A stretch of 64,000 bases of DNA, taken from contig JAHDWN010000007.1 in NCBI GenBank assembly GCA_023382675.1, positions 30,072 to 94,071 of the forward strand, written 5' to 3'. The notes below the pieces were generated by a model. The model was not told the origin of the DNA, did no database searches, and saw nothing but the letters and a program-made list of their open reading frames with translations. Positions 25,498 to 34,069 of the stretch are shown here, one piece after another; positions within the stretch are counted from its first letter, which is position 1; each line of letters opens with the position of its first letter. This DNA is from Anaerolineae bacterium (GTDB lineage Bacteria; Chloroflexota; Anaerolineae; Aggregatilineales; Phototrophicaceae). Made by a program: the position numbers and the translations under genes.

Positions 25498-26148
25498 GTG
25501 GCAAAAGTGAACTTGATCACGCTGACAGATCCGCGTTCGGCAACCGCGGAGGCGTACCGAACGCTGCGTACCAACTTGATGTTCGCGAACGTTGAGCGGC
25601 CTGTCAGCACGCTGCTTGTGACCGCACCCACGGAGATGCAGGACAAGAGCCTGACGCTGGCGAATCTCGCCGTCACATTTGCGCAGGCAGGCAACAATAC
25701 GATTCTGGTCGATAGCAACCTGCGGCAGCCGGTGCAGCACGAATTGTGGGGGCTGCCAAATGACCGTGGTCTGACGACGATGATGAGCCAAGATGCAGCG
25801 CTCGCCTCACCACCCTTGCAGACGACAGAGGTACCGCATCTCTCAATCCTGACTAGCGGCCCCGGCCCGGACATCCCGGCGGATGTCTTGAGCAGCCAGC
25901 GCATCAATGAGGTCATCGGCCTGCTGAAGGCGCGCGCGAATTTTGTGCTGTTCGATAGCCCGCCTGTTCTGGCATACACCGATGCCTCACTGCTAGGGAT
26001 CAAGCTCGATGGCGTACTGATGGTCGCGCGGGCTGGCAACACACGCCGCGATCACATCCAGCGCGCGCAGCAGGCGCTGGAACGTGTTCACGCTCGTCTT
26101 TTGGGTGTTGTTCTCACCAATGCGCCGCGCAACGCGATAGGAAATTAG
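25498..26148 (+). CDS. BY-kinase/CpsD-family ATPase with degenerate Walker motifs
   Basis: 216 aa, GTG start. The fold and order of motifs match CpsD/CapB tyrosine autokinases, cytoplasmic partners of Wzz proteins in capsule synthesis. Walker A is altered: APTEMQDKSLTLANLA where the family has G-x-GKS/T. Walker A' reads LVDSNLRQP instead of hhDxDxR. Walker B (FVLFDSPP) is intact. No C-terminal tyrosine cluster is present; the end is LTNAPRNAIGN. It may be a catalytically weak or dead regulator of the adjacent Wzz-like protein. Confidence 0.78.
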   Translation: MAKVNLITLTDPRSATAEAYRTLRTNLMFANVERPVSTLLVTAPTEMQDKSLTLANLAVTFAQAGNNTILVDSNLRQPVQHELWGLPNDRGLTTMMSQDAALASPPLQTTEVPHLSILTSGPGPDIPADVLSSQRINEVIGLLKARANFVLFDSPPVLAYTDASLLGIKLDGVLMVARAGNTRRDHIQRAQQALERVHARLLGVVLTNAPRNAIGN

Positions 26149-26150
26149 GA

Positions 26151-26804
26151 ATGAGTCTGAACAGCCACCAATATGCTTACGGCGGTGCCCGGATCGGCTA
26201 TTTGCTGTATTCACCCGGCAACGGTGACGATACTCGCCGCAAACAACCGCTGATCCTGTTCTTGCACGGCGCAAGTGATCGCGGCAGTGATCCGGAACTC
26301 TTGAAGCAGCATGGACTGCCCAAAATCGTCATGAATAATCCGGATTTTCCGTTCATGATGCTTGCGCCTCAATGTCCCGAAGGGGAATGGTGGATTCACG
26401 ATGAGCGCCTGGTGCTGGCGCTACTCGATCATGTCATCATGCACTATCTGGCTGACGAGAAACGTATCTATTTGACGGGGTGCAGCATGGGTGGCTATGG
26501 CGCGTGGATGCTGGCTGCGGCGCATCCAGAACGCTTCGCCGCAGTCGTACCCGTGAGCGCTCCGGCACTGCATCAGCCGGAACAGGTTTGCTCGCTCAAG
26601 AATACGCCGATCTGGGCTTTTCATGGCAGCGCGGACACAGTCGTGCCCGCTGAGCAGACGATCATCATGATACAGACTCTGCGTGCCTGCGGTGGCACTC
26701 CGGAAGCGAGTTACGTGTCCGGTGCTGGTCACGAGCTAACTACGACCGTTTACGAGGACCCGAAGTTATTCGCCTGGCTGCGAAAACAGACTTTACCCAA
26801 GTAG
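26151..26804 (+). CDS. Alpha/beta hydrolase (esterase/phospholipase type)
   Basis: 217 aa. A catalytic triad can be read: S112 in GCSMGG, D162 in HGSADTVVP, H194 in GAGHEL. The oxyanion-loop region is LFLHGASDRGSD. It resembles bacterial esterases and feruloyl/phospholipase-like hydrolases. No signal peptide, so cytoplasmic. It follows the BY-kinase gene by two bases with AGGA at the start, so it is in the same operon; a link to polysaccharide deacylation is only a guess. Confidence 0.78.
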   Translation: MSLNSHQYAYGGARIGYLLYSPGNGDDTRRKQPLILFLHGASDRGSDPELLKQHGLPKIVMNNPDFPFMMLAPQCPEGEWWIHDERLVLALLDHVIMHYLADEKRIYLTGCSMGGYGAWMLAAAHPERFAAVVPVSAPALHQPEQVCSLKNTPIWAFHGSADTVVPAEQTIIMIQTLRACGGTPEASYVSGAGHELTTTVYEDPKLFAWLRKQTLPK

Positions 26805-26836
26805 ATGGACATTTTTTCCGTCACCCAGGATGAGCG

Positions 26837-27019
26837 ATGCCACGCGAAGTACTGCCGCCTGACCCCGATGCAGAAGCACAATGGCGGTCACTCAAGCAGA
26901 CCACCCCTTCGAAACGCGCCAGTCCGCCAATCATGGGGGGAAACAGATGGCTCTGGGCGCTGCTGATCATCGGTTTGATTGTGACCGTATTGGGCATCGT
27001 CTCACGCTTATTCGGCTGA
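26837..27019 (+). CDS. Small single-pass membrane protein
   Basis: 60 aa. A charged N-terminal half is followed by one clear transmembrane helix (WLWALLIIGLIVTVLGIVSRL, about 38-58). AGGA lies upstream of the ATG. It is placed between the hydrolase and rmlA in the same direction. No family recognised; a genuine small gene is supported by codon pattern and spacing. Confidence 0.5.
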   Translation: MPREVLPPDPDAEAQWRSLKQTTPSKRASPPIMGGNRWLWALLIIGLIVTVLGIVSRLFG

Positions 27020-27095
27020 GTGTGTCACCCTTTGAATCATACGAGTCTGGTAACACAGAAAGAACCCGGCTCATGAATGAACAGGAGAGACGTAT

Positions 27096-28166
27096 TTGAA
27101 AGGGTTGATTCTGAGCGGCGGTAAGGGCACGCGGCTTTACCCGCTGACCTATACGCGCGCCAAGCAGTTGATCCCGGTCGCCAATAAGCCGGTGCTAATT
27201 CGGGTGATTGAATCGATCCGCGCCGCGGGTATTGTAGAGATAGGCATCGTCATCGGACAAACGGGGCCAGAAATCCGCGAGGCGGTCGGCGATGGATCGC
27301 GCTGGGGCGTTCGAATCACGTATATCGAGCAGCCCAGCCCTGATGGCCTCGCGCACGCTGTGAAAATCGCCGCAGATTTCCTGGGCGATGAGCGATTTGT
27401 CATGTTCCTGGGCGACAATGTCATCGAGGGCGGCATCAGCAAACTGATCGCGGATTTCGCGAACAGCGGCTGGAACAGCCAGATCGTGCTCAAGGAAGTC
27501 GCCAACCCATCCGCCTTTGGTGTCGCCAAACTGCGCGATGACGGCAAGATCGAGCGTCTGATCGAAAAGCCCAAAGACCCGCCGAGCAATCTGGCACTCG
27601 TTGGCATCTACATGTTCGACGCCAATATCCTGAAGGCGGTACACGCGATCAAACCCTCGTGGCGCAACGAACTGGAGATCACCGACGCGATTCAGTGGCT
27701 GATCGACCAGGGCTACACCGTCATGCCCCACGTTCACGAGGGCTGGTGGATCGATACCGGCAAGCCCACGGATATGCTCGAAGCCAATGCGTGTGTGCTG
27801 GATGAACTCAAGCCGCATATCGACCCAACGGCAGTGATCGAAGACTCCGAAGTTGACCGGCGCGTGACCGTCGAAGCGGGCGCGCGCATCATTAACAGCA
27901 TCGTGCATGGGCCAACCATCATCGGCGAACACACCGTGATCGAGAATGCCTATGTCGGGCCATACACAAGCATTTACCATCACGTCCAGGTCTTAAATTG
28001 CGAGATTGAGCGCTGTATCGTGCTGGAACACGCCGACATCCGGGATCTGGGCGCGCGGCTCGGTAACAGCCTGATCGGTCGCAATGCGTCGATCAAGCGC
28101 AAGCAGCGCAAGCCGAGCACCATCACTATGAACCTGGCCGATCATAGCAGCGTCTGGTTAGTTTGA
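27096..28166 (+). CDS. rmlA: Glucose-1-phosphate thymidylyltransferase, long (StrD-like) form
   Basis: Makes dTDP-glucose from glucose-1-phosphate and dTTP. The nucleotidyltransferase core starts LILSGGKGTRLYPLT; VANKPVLIRVIE and FLGDNVIEGG are further conserved blocks, and EKPKDPPSNLALVGIY follows. At 356 aa it is the long type, with a C-terminal left-handed beta-helix (from about 245: VIEDSEVDRRVTVEAGA). It starts with TTG, AGGAG eight bases upstream. First gene of the rml set here; the product feeds RmlB at 29064. Confidence 0.92.
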   Translation: MKGLILSGGKGTRLYPLTYTRAKQLIPVANKPVLIRVIESIRAAGIVEIGIVIGQTGPEIREAVGDGSRWGVRITYIEQPSPDGLAHAVKIAADFLGDERFVMFLGDNVIEGGISKLIADFANSGWNSQIVLKEVANPSAFGVAKLRDDGKIERLIEKPKDPPSNLALVGIYMFDANILKAVHAIKPSWRNELEITDAIQWLIDQGYTVMPHVHEGWWIDTGKPTDMLEANACVLDELKPHIDPTAVIEDSEVDRRVTVEAGARIINSIVHGPTIIGEHTVIENAYVGPYTSIYHHVQVLNCEIERCIVLEHADIRDLGARLGNSLIGRNASIKRKQRKPSTITMNLADHSSVWLV

Positions 28167-28182
28167 AGGAGCGATTGTCATT

Positions 28183-29067
28183 GTGAGCAGCGAAAACCCG
28201 ACCCCGATCAAGCTCATCGTCACCGATGTCGATGGAACGCTCTTGAACAGCGAGCATGGTCTGAGCGAGCGCAACACCGCCGCCCTCAAAGCCGCCGCCG
28301 CCCAGGGTATCCATCTTGTCCTGGCAACCGGCAAGTCACCGGCATCGTGCACGTCGATCCTGGAGCAGCTTGGCGTACCGGTCTATGGACTCTATTTGCA
28401 GGGACTCTTGACTGTCAATGCTGAGGGCAAGACGCTGAGCCAGCAAACTCTCGACCCGGAAGTCGCGCGCCAGGTGATCACGTATGCCGACGAGCGCGGC
28501 TATTCGGTGGTGGCGTACAGTGGCAACCGCCTCCTCACCCGCGCCATGAATGCGGAGGTGGAAGCGTACACGGTTCGCTATCACGATCCGGTGCCCGAAT
28601 CCACGGGACCGCTCCAGAATCTTCTGTGGACGACGCCGATCCACAAGCTAACGGCCATCGGCGAACCGCGGGCCATCGTGGCGCTGCGCTGGCAGCTCAA
28701 CACACAGCTCGGCAGCAGCGTGCGACTGATGCAAGCGGGCGTGCCAAATATGCTGGAGATACTGCCGCCCAAAGGTGGCAAAGGCAGCGCATTGAAAGCC
28801 CTGCTGAAGGAACTCCAGATTCCATCAGAGCAGGTGCTGGCGCTTGGCGATGCCGAAAACGACATGGAGATGCTGGAGATCGCCGGGATCGGGGTCGCGG
28901 TTGGGAACGCGCACGAAAAGGTGAAAGCGGCGGCTGATCACGTCGTTGCCAGCAATGACGAGGATGGCGTCGCCGAGGCGATTGAGCGCTTTGTGCCGAG
29001 TGTCGCCACAACCAGTGCTAAGCCGGGAGAGACCGAAGCCTCTAAAGCCGAGGAGACCAAGGCATGA
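28183..29067 (+). CDS. HAD-superfamily phosphatase (Cof type)
   Basis: 294 aa, GTG start after GAAGGAG. HAD motif I is TDVDGTLLN, motif II VLATGKS, motif III lysine in PPKGGKGSALK, and motif IV GDAENDMEM. The Cof-type cap lies between motifs II and III. These enzymes dephosphorylate sugar phosphates or flavin-type cofactors. The last 25 residues are a low-complexity Glu/Ala/Thr tail. It overlaps rmlB by four bases (ATGA), so a role in nucleotide-sugar metabolism is plausible. Confidence 0.85.
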   Translation: MSSENPTPIKLIVTDVDGTLLNSEHGLSERNTAALKAAAAQGIHLVLATGKSPASCTSILEQLGVPVYGLYLQGLLTVNAEGKTLSQQTLDPEVARQVITYADERGYSVVAYSGNRLLTRAMNAEVEAYTVRYHDPVPESTGPLQNLLWTTPIHKLTAIGEPRAIVALRWQLNTQLGSSVRLMQAGVPNMLEILPPKGGKGSALKALLKELQIPSEQVLALGDAENDMEMLEIAGIGVAVGNAHEKVKAAADHVVASNDEDGVAEAIERFVPSVATTSAKPGETEASKAEETKA

Positions 29068-30101
29068 AAAATATCCTCGTGACGGGGGGCGCGGGCTTCA
29101 TCGGCAGCGAGTTCGTGCGCTATCTGGTCGAGCGCTACCCGGAATATCACGTCGTTTGTTTCGACAAGCTGACCTATGCCGGGAACCTGGATAATCTGCT
29201 GCCGGTGGGCGATGAGCCGAACTACCGCTTCGAGCGCGGTGACATCGCTGACCGTGAGATCGTGCGGCGCGTGCTTGAGACGCACGAAATCGACACCATC
29301 GTCAATTTCGCGGCGGAGAGCCACGTCGACCGGAGCATCCTGGCGGCGGATGCCTTCGTGCATACCGATGTCGTCGGTGTGTACATCTTGCTCGATGAAG
29401 GCAAGAATCATGGCGTCGAGCGCTTCTTGCACGTATCGACCGACGAGGTTTACGGCGACATCCCTGAAGGCTTCTCGGTCGAAGGCGATGCTTTCGAGCC
29501 GAACAGCCCATACGCGGCAAGCAAGGCGGGCGGCGAACTGATGGTGCGCGCCTATCACGTTACGCACGGCATGAACACCGTCGTCACGCGCGGCAGCAAC
29601 ACCTACGGGCCGTATCAATACCCGGAAAAGGTGCTGCCACTCTTCATCACCGAAGCGATAGACGACCGCCCGCTGCCGATCTATGGCGATGGCAGACAGG
29701 TGCGCGATTGGCTGTTCGTTCACGATCACGTGACGGGGATCGATACCGCGCTGCATAGAGGCGTCCCCGGTGAGGCCTACAACATCGCTGGCGAAGACCT
29801 GCGTCACAACATCGACGTAACGCACATGCTGCTCGAACGGCTCGGCAAGCCGACGACTCTGATCAAGCACGTGCCCGACCGTGAGGGCCACGACCGGCGC
29901 TATGCCATGCGCGCCGACAAGCTGCGGGCGCTCGGCTGGCAGCGCGAGTATGATTTCGAGCACGGGCTGGCGCTAACGATCGATTGGTATCGCGATAACG
30001 AGTGGTGGTGGCGCAAGATCAAGACTGGCGAATACCTGGACTACTACAAGCGTCAGTATATGGCCCGGCTGGCAGCAGCGGACGGCGGTTCCGAGAGCTA
30101 A
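29064..30101 (+). CDS. rmlB: dTDP-glucose 4,6-dehydratase
   Basis: Converts dTDP-glucose to dTDP-4-keto-6-deoxyglucose, the branch point for rhamnose and amino-sugars such as Fuc4NAc. 345 aa. NAD motif TGGAGFIGSEF; AAESHVDRSI and STDEVYGDI are typical of RmlB, and SPYAASKAGGELM carries the catalytic Tyr-x3-Lys. It is translationally coupled to the HAD gene. Its product can supply RmlD (32650) and WecE (55020) in this window. Confidence 0.95.
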   Translation: MKNILVTGGAGFIGSEFVRYLVERYPEYHVVCFDKLTYAGNLDNLLPVGDEPNYRFERGDIADREIVRRVLETHEIDTIVNFAAESHVDRSILAADAFVHTDVVGVYILLDEGKNHGVERFLHVSTDEVYGDIPEGFSVEGDAFEPNSPYAASKAGGELMVRAYHVTHGMNTVVTRGSNTYGPYQYPEKVLPLFITEAIDDRPLPIYGDGRQVRDWLFVHDHVTGIDTALHRGVPGEAYNIAGEDLRHNIDVTHMLLERLGKPTTLIKHVPDREGHDRRYAMRADKLRALGWQREYDFEHGLALTIDWYRDNEWWWRKIKTGEYLDYYKRQYMARLAAADGGSES

Positions 30102-30106
30102 CAGCC

Positions 30107-30865
30107 ATGTCCTCGATACGGATACAACGCTACAAGCCAGTGCGCCGCCGGTCGCCAAATTCGCCGATCATCACGTGCGCAGTCGTCGGTTTCGGCACTC
30201 TGCTGATCTGTGGTCTGAGCGCCCTGCTGATCTTGCCACGGCTGACCGGGATCGCGGCCAGCGCCGCTGGGCTGCGCGAAGCCGGGCGGACTGAGGCAGT
30301 ATTTGCGAACGTCGCTGCGCCCGCGCCGGTGCAGATCAATAACGGCGTGCTGGAGACTCAGGTCACGGTCACGCTGCCCGAATATGGGCAGAGCACGGTG
30401 GACGTACAGCCGCAGTACGTCCAGGTCGTAAGCGGAACGGATGAGAACGGCATTCCTGCGGCGACCGTCACTGTCAACGAGCAAAATATGGTGACACTGT
30501 GCGCGCAGTACACGCCGCTGTGCCAGAATGGCGATCCGCGCTTCCAGAACGTGAGCATCGATCTGCGCCCTAGCGGTGTGATTGTCTATGCCGATGTGTC
30601 CGTGCCGGAACTGGGTAGCGTGTCACAGCGTGTCGGCGCGGTCATGCGCGTGGATGCGAGCGGGCGGCAGGTCGAATTCGCCGGTGTTGACATCGGCGGC
30701 ACGCTTTACGCCGCAGCACCGGGCAATCTGAGCAGCCAGATCGCAGAATATGAGCAGGCAGCGAACAACGCCCTGCAAGAACTGATCGTCCAGACGAGCG
30801 GCGGCCTGTACCGGCTGAGCGCCATTCAGATCGACGATGTGACACTCATGCTGGTCATGCGCTAA
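30107..30865 (+). CDS. Membrane-anchored protein of unknown function
   Basis: 252 aa. A basic N-terminus (QRYKPVRRRSPNSP) precedes one transmembrane helix (about 22-45, VVGFGTLLICGLSALLILP). The rest is an extracytoplasmic beta-rich domain with SIDLRPSGVIVYADVSVPELG and a C-terminal QIDDVTLMLVM. ATG 30107 is preferred because the frame upstream overlaps rmlB. No known motif; possibly a LipoPolysaccharide-region envelope protein by position only. Confidence 0.6.
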   Translation: MSSIRIQRYKPVRRRSPNSPIITCAVVGFGTLLICGLSALLILPRLTGIAASAAGLREAGRTEAVFANVAAPAPVQINNGVLETQVTVTLPEYGQSTVDVQPQYVQVVSGTDENGIPAATVTVNEQNMVTLCAQYTPLCQNGDPRFQNVSIDLRPSGVIVYADVSVPELGSVSQRVGAVMRVDASGRQVEFAGVDIGGTLYAAAPGNLSSQIAEYEQAANNALQELIVQTSGGLYRLSAIQIDDVTLMLVMR

Positions 30866-31002
30866 AGCTGCCCGTCAAAATAGGCATAGTCATTTGGCGA
30901 ATAAGACTCTTCCCCCAAGTAGGCAACCGTCTGGTTTGTGACCGAGAATGGGTTCAATCAGGTCATGAATGTACCAGGCGCAAGATGTGAGGATGCGTAC
31001 CA

Positions 31003-31377
31003 GTGGATGGGAAGCAAATTCAAACGGTAACTTCGGAAGGACTAACCTATCTGGATGAAAACGGCGATGAGAAGTTCATCGACTTTTCTGCATGTCATGA
31101 AAGGGCGCTCGCAGAGTTCATGGAACCCAACAACCTAAGATACTTCCAAGAGATTAATCGGTATAGCGCAGAACAATTGGAGGAGAGCATTCAGAAACAT
31201 AAAAAGTGGAAAGTGGTAGCTGACAGGAATATTCTAGGGGAGCCTATGGGAACGACTCCGTACATTGAGTTTTACACTGAACCGCCCATTCGTTTCGAAT
31301 TTGCCACACTGGACGAGTACCACAAGACACGATTCTTATTAGAACGGAACGGATGGAGAACTCGTGATCTCACCTGA
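31003..31377 (+). CDS. Hypothetical protein in AT-richer DNA
   Basis: 124 aa, GTG start with GAGGA nine bases upstream. Soluble and charged, no signal or membrane helix, no motif I recognise (TSEGLTYLDENGDEKFIDFS near the start). The coding bases are clearly richer in A+T than the genes on both sides, which suggests a recent arrival. Flanked by non-coding stretches on both sides. Confidence 0.55.
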   Translation: MDGKQIQTVTSEGLTYLDENGDEKFIDFSACHERALAEFMEPNNLRYFQEINRYSAEQLEESIQKHKKWKVVADRNILGEPMGTTPYIEFYTEPPIRFEFATLDEYHKTRFLLERNGWRTRDLT

Positions 31378-31443
31378 TTGATTTCTGCGCATCAGTCTTG
31401 TAGAGAGTAGAGTGATTTTATATGAAGCATGAGGGTTGATACG

Positions 31444-31818
31444 ATGTCATTTGGTCGAGCACGAGTCAAAGTGACCGAGGCGGAGCGCAGCGCCATCAAA
31501 GACGAGATGCGTGCGATCCTGATCGAACAGGCGCGCACCCGCCAGACGATCACCTATGGCGAACTGGCAGGCCGGCTGACGACGGTGACGTTGCATCCGC
31601 ATTCGTTCGTCTTCACGCGGCTGCTGCAAGCGGTCTGCGATGAAGAAGAGCGCGCCGGGCACGGCCAACTATGCGCGCTGGTGGTCAGCAAAGCGACAGG
31701 GATGCCAAGCGGCGGTTATTTCGGCATGGCGGCCAAGCAGGACTTATCGACCGGCGATCTCGAAGCGCGCTGGCAGGAGGACTTGCAGACGCTCTTCGAT
31801 CACTGGGCGGCGCAGTGA
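31444..31818 (+). CDS. Conserved hypothetical protein
   Basis: 124 aa from ATG 31444, which has GAGGG upstream; ATG 31429 is an alternative. Compact, soluble, with helix-rich start (EAERSAIKDEMRAILIEQ), then TITYGELAGRL and ALVVSKATGMPSGGYFGMA. The latter two blocks recur in a family of bacterial proteins of unknown function. No catalytic residues stand out. Confidence 0.6.
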   Translation: MSFGRARVKVTEAERSAIKDEMRAILIEQARTRQTITYGELAGRLTTVTLHPHSFVFTRLLQAVCDEEERAGHGQLCALVVSKATGMPSGGYFGMAAKQDLSTGDLEARWQEDLQTLFDHWAAQ

Positions 31819-31873
31819 CGCGGATTTGCGTTGCACGGGCGCATCTGGCACACTTAGCGCGCTAATCGTCCAA

Positions 31874-32644
31874 ATGTTCGCTTTGCCTATGCCATCCGGA
31901 TTCGATCTCGACTCGCTGCTCCACTTCAACCCACCGCACTATGTGTGTGAGCGCTGCTTCGCGCTGCTGACGGACGTCCCGGCGAACTTTGCCTATCGCT
32001 GCCCGGTTTGCGATGTTGCCTACGTGCCGACCGACGAATTCCCATCCGTGGGCGACTACCTGTCAGCGCGCGGGCTAGCGCTGGCTTACGAGGATGTGAT
32101 GGCGCACGGCCAGCGGCTGGCGGAGATCGCACGGCGGACGCGCGCAGGCTTGACCGGGCAGCTGCCGGATTACACACCGATGCGCGCCCTGCTGGAAGCC
32201 ATCGGCAGCGCACAGCACTGTGTCCACTTCACGACCTTCGGCATCAGCGCCTGGTTCGTCGGCGCGCTCAAAATGGCGGCGCAGTACATCGACGTGCGCG
32301 GTGTCATCAGCGGCATCAAGCGCGACGAAGTCTTCCGCGAACTCACGACCTACGCCGGCGATGCGCCCCGGCTGCAAACGCGGCTCTTTGGGCAGGAGAG
32401 CCAGTGGTTCCCACACCAGAAGATCATCGTCATCGACGGCCTGATCGCGTTCAAAGGCTCGGCCAATCTGACGGACATCGGCTGGCGCAAGGCGGCGCAC
32501 GGGCGCGAAGTCGTCGAAGTCATCACCGATATCGCCGAAGTCATCGAATTGAACAATCGCTTTTTCAGCCCGGTCTGGGTCGGCTTTGAGCAGCGCGCTC
32601 AGCCCGAAGCTCCGAATACCGCGGCCTCATCCTACGGACGGTAA
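31874..32644 (+). CDS. Zinc-ribbon protein with a single phospholipase-D HKD domain
   Basis: 256 aa. The N-terminus has a four-cysteine zinc ribbon (C25-x2-C28, C43-x2-C46). The C-terminal half carries one PLD HxKx4D motif: H181, K183, D188 in HQKIIVIDG, followed by GSANLTDIGW. Single-HKD enzymes usually work as dimers, as nucleases or phosphodiesterases. No signal peptide, so a cytoplasmic nuclease is likelier than a phospholipase. It lies 5 bases before rmlD in the same direction. Confidence 0.75.
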   Translation: MFALPMPSGFDLDSLLHFNPPHYVCERCFALLTDVPANFAYRCPVCDVAYVPTDEFPSVGDYLSARGLALAYEDVMAHGQRLAEIARRTRAGLTGQLPDYTPMRALLEAIGSAQHCVHFTTFGISAWFVGALKMAAQYIDVRGVISGIKRDEVFRELTTYAGDAPRLQTRLFGQESQWFPHQKIIVIDGLIAFKGSANLTDIGWRKAAHGREVVEVITDIAEVIELNNRFFSPVWVGFEQRAQPEAPNTAASSYGR

Positions 32645-32649
32645 ACCGA

Positions 32650-33504
32650 ATGCGCATCCTCATCACCGGGGCGGCGGGCCGCCTGGGCAGCCTGTTAGTG
32701 GCAAGATTGCAGGAAAACCACGATGTGATCGGCGTCGATCTGGCCGATTTCGACATCACCGATTTCCAGGTGACGCGGGGTTTTATCGTGGATGCTGCGC
32801 CTGAACTGGTCATCCATGCCGCCGCCTGGACAGACGTGGATGGCTGCGCGCGCGAGCCGGACAAGGCGCTGCTCATGAATGGTTACGGCACGCAGCATGT
32901 GGCGCTCGGCGCGGCGGTAGCCGGCGCGGCCATGCTCTACGTCAGCAGCAACGAGGTCTTCGACGGCAAGCGGCCTCATGCGTACCGAGAATATGATCCC
33001 ACTTCTCCAGCGAACCCCTACGGCTACAGCAAGTGGGTCGGCGAGCAGGTCGTCATGCGCCACGCAGCGCGTCATTACATCGTACGCACCGCGTGGTTGT
33101 TCGCGCATGGCGGCAAGAACTTCATCCAGGCGATTCTGAATGCAGCGCAGGCAGGCAAAACAATCCGCGTCGTCGTCGATGAGGTCGCCAACCCGACCTA
33201 CACCAACGATCTGGCGGCGGCGATTACGCAGTTGATCGCGACCGAGCGTTACGGACTCTATCATTTCGTCAATGAGGGGATCTGTTCGCGCTATGTGTTC
33301 GCGCGCTACATCCTCGACCGGGCGGGCTACACGGATACGCCCATCACGCCGATCGCCAGCGCCGAATGGCAGCGCGCGTCAACACCGCCGCCGTATTCGC
33401 CGCTGGCGAACACCGCCGGACGTGCGCTCGGCATCCACCTGCGGACGTGGCAGGCAGCGGTCGATGCCTTTCTGGACACAGAAGATCTCCTTGCGAAGAG
33501 ATAA
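32650..33504 (+). CDS. rmlD: dTDP-4-dehydrorhamnose reductase
   Basis: Last step of dTDP-L-rhamnose synthesis, an NADPH-dependent SDR. 284 aa. Rossmann motif ITGAAGRLGSLL; HAAAWTDVDGCAREP is a hallmark of RmlD, SSNEVFDG and NPYGYSKWVGE (catalytic Tyr-x3-Lys) follow. RmlC, the 3,5-epimerase needed before it, is not in the window. The four genes between rmlB and rmlD appear unrelated to the pathway. Confidence 0.9.
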   Translation: MRILITGAAGRLGSLLVARLQENHDVIGVDLADFDITDFQVTRGFIVDAAPELVIHAAAWTDVDGCAREPDKALLMNGYGTQHVALGAAVAGAAMLYVSSNEVFDGKRPHAYREYDPTSPANPYGYSKWVGEQVVMRHAARHYIVRTAWLFAHGGKNFIQAILNAAQAGKTIRVVVDEVANPTYTNDLAAAITQLIATERYGLYHFVNEGICSRYVFARYILDRAGYTDTPITPIASAEWQRASTPPPYSPLANTAGRALGIHLRTWQAAVDAFLDTEDLLAKR

Positions 33505-33580
33505 TGCCCGATTTGCACCGGAAGGGATACAAGGTGCGTATAGGGAGATAGAAATAGTTGTTTCACCGGGAGTATTGACC

Positions 33581-33997
33581 GTGAATGTTCCGCCTCCCAC
33601 CGATCCACGGACGCGCCTGCGCGCTTCGCTTCTGATCACGATTGGCCTGGTCGCCGCGGTTTATGTGGCATTCATCATGCTCTTCGGCGGCACGTCAACG
33701 CCGCTGCTGCTGCCGGGGCTGCTCGCAATCGGGATCGTGATCGCCGGGGGCGCGATGCTGATCAATATGGTGGCGCGACAGCAAACCGCACCTGCCAAGG
33801 ACAAGCGCAGCTTTAGCGATCTTGATATGTACTCGCTGATCAACCGACTGGTGGATGACCTGGACGAGGATGAACTCGCCTATCTGGAGCGGAAGCTGGA
33901 CGAGCGCAGGCGGTACACAGACAACAGGTTGACAGAGGACATCGGTCTGCTGCTCGAACATCGCGACGAGGAGCGGCAGGCTGGAAAACGCGCCTAA
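33581..33997 (+). CDS. Small two-helix membrane protein
   Basis: 138 aa, GTG start with GGGAG nine bases upstream. Two transmembrane helices (about 17-36 and 42-62), then a cytoplasmic charged tail (LDMYSLINRLVDDLDEDEL, then AYLERKLDERRRY) likely helical. Recognised only as a conserved hypothetical type. Confidence 0.6.
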   Translation: MNVPPPTDPRTRLRASLLITIGLVAAVYVAFIMLFGGTSTPLLLPGLLAIGIVIAGGAMLINMVARQQTAPAKDKRSFSDLDMYSLINRLVDDLDEDELAYLERKLDERRRYTDNRLTEDIGLLLEHRDEERQAGKRA

Positions 33998-34069
33998 GCA
34001 ACGAGCACTGCTCAGAGCATCCACGATCTAGATCGCCCTGGGCAACAGCACCAGTCATCCTGTAAATTG

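Noticed and set aside
28938-29963. 341-codon minus-strand frame opposite rmlB
   Set aside because: RmlB motifs are unambiguous on the plus strand.
31640-31873. Longer start for the zinc-ribbon/PLD gene
   Set aside because: It would overlap the preceding gene heavily; the zinc ribbon begins soon after ATG 31874.
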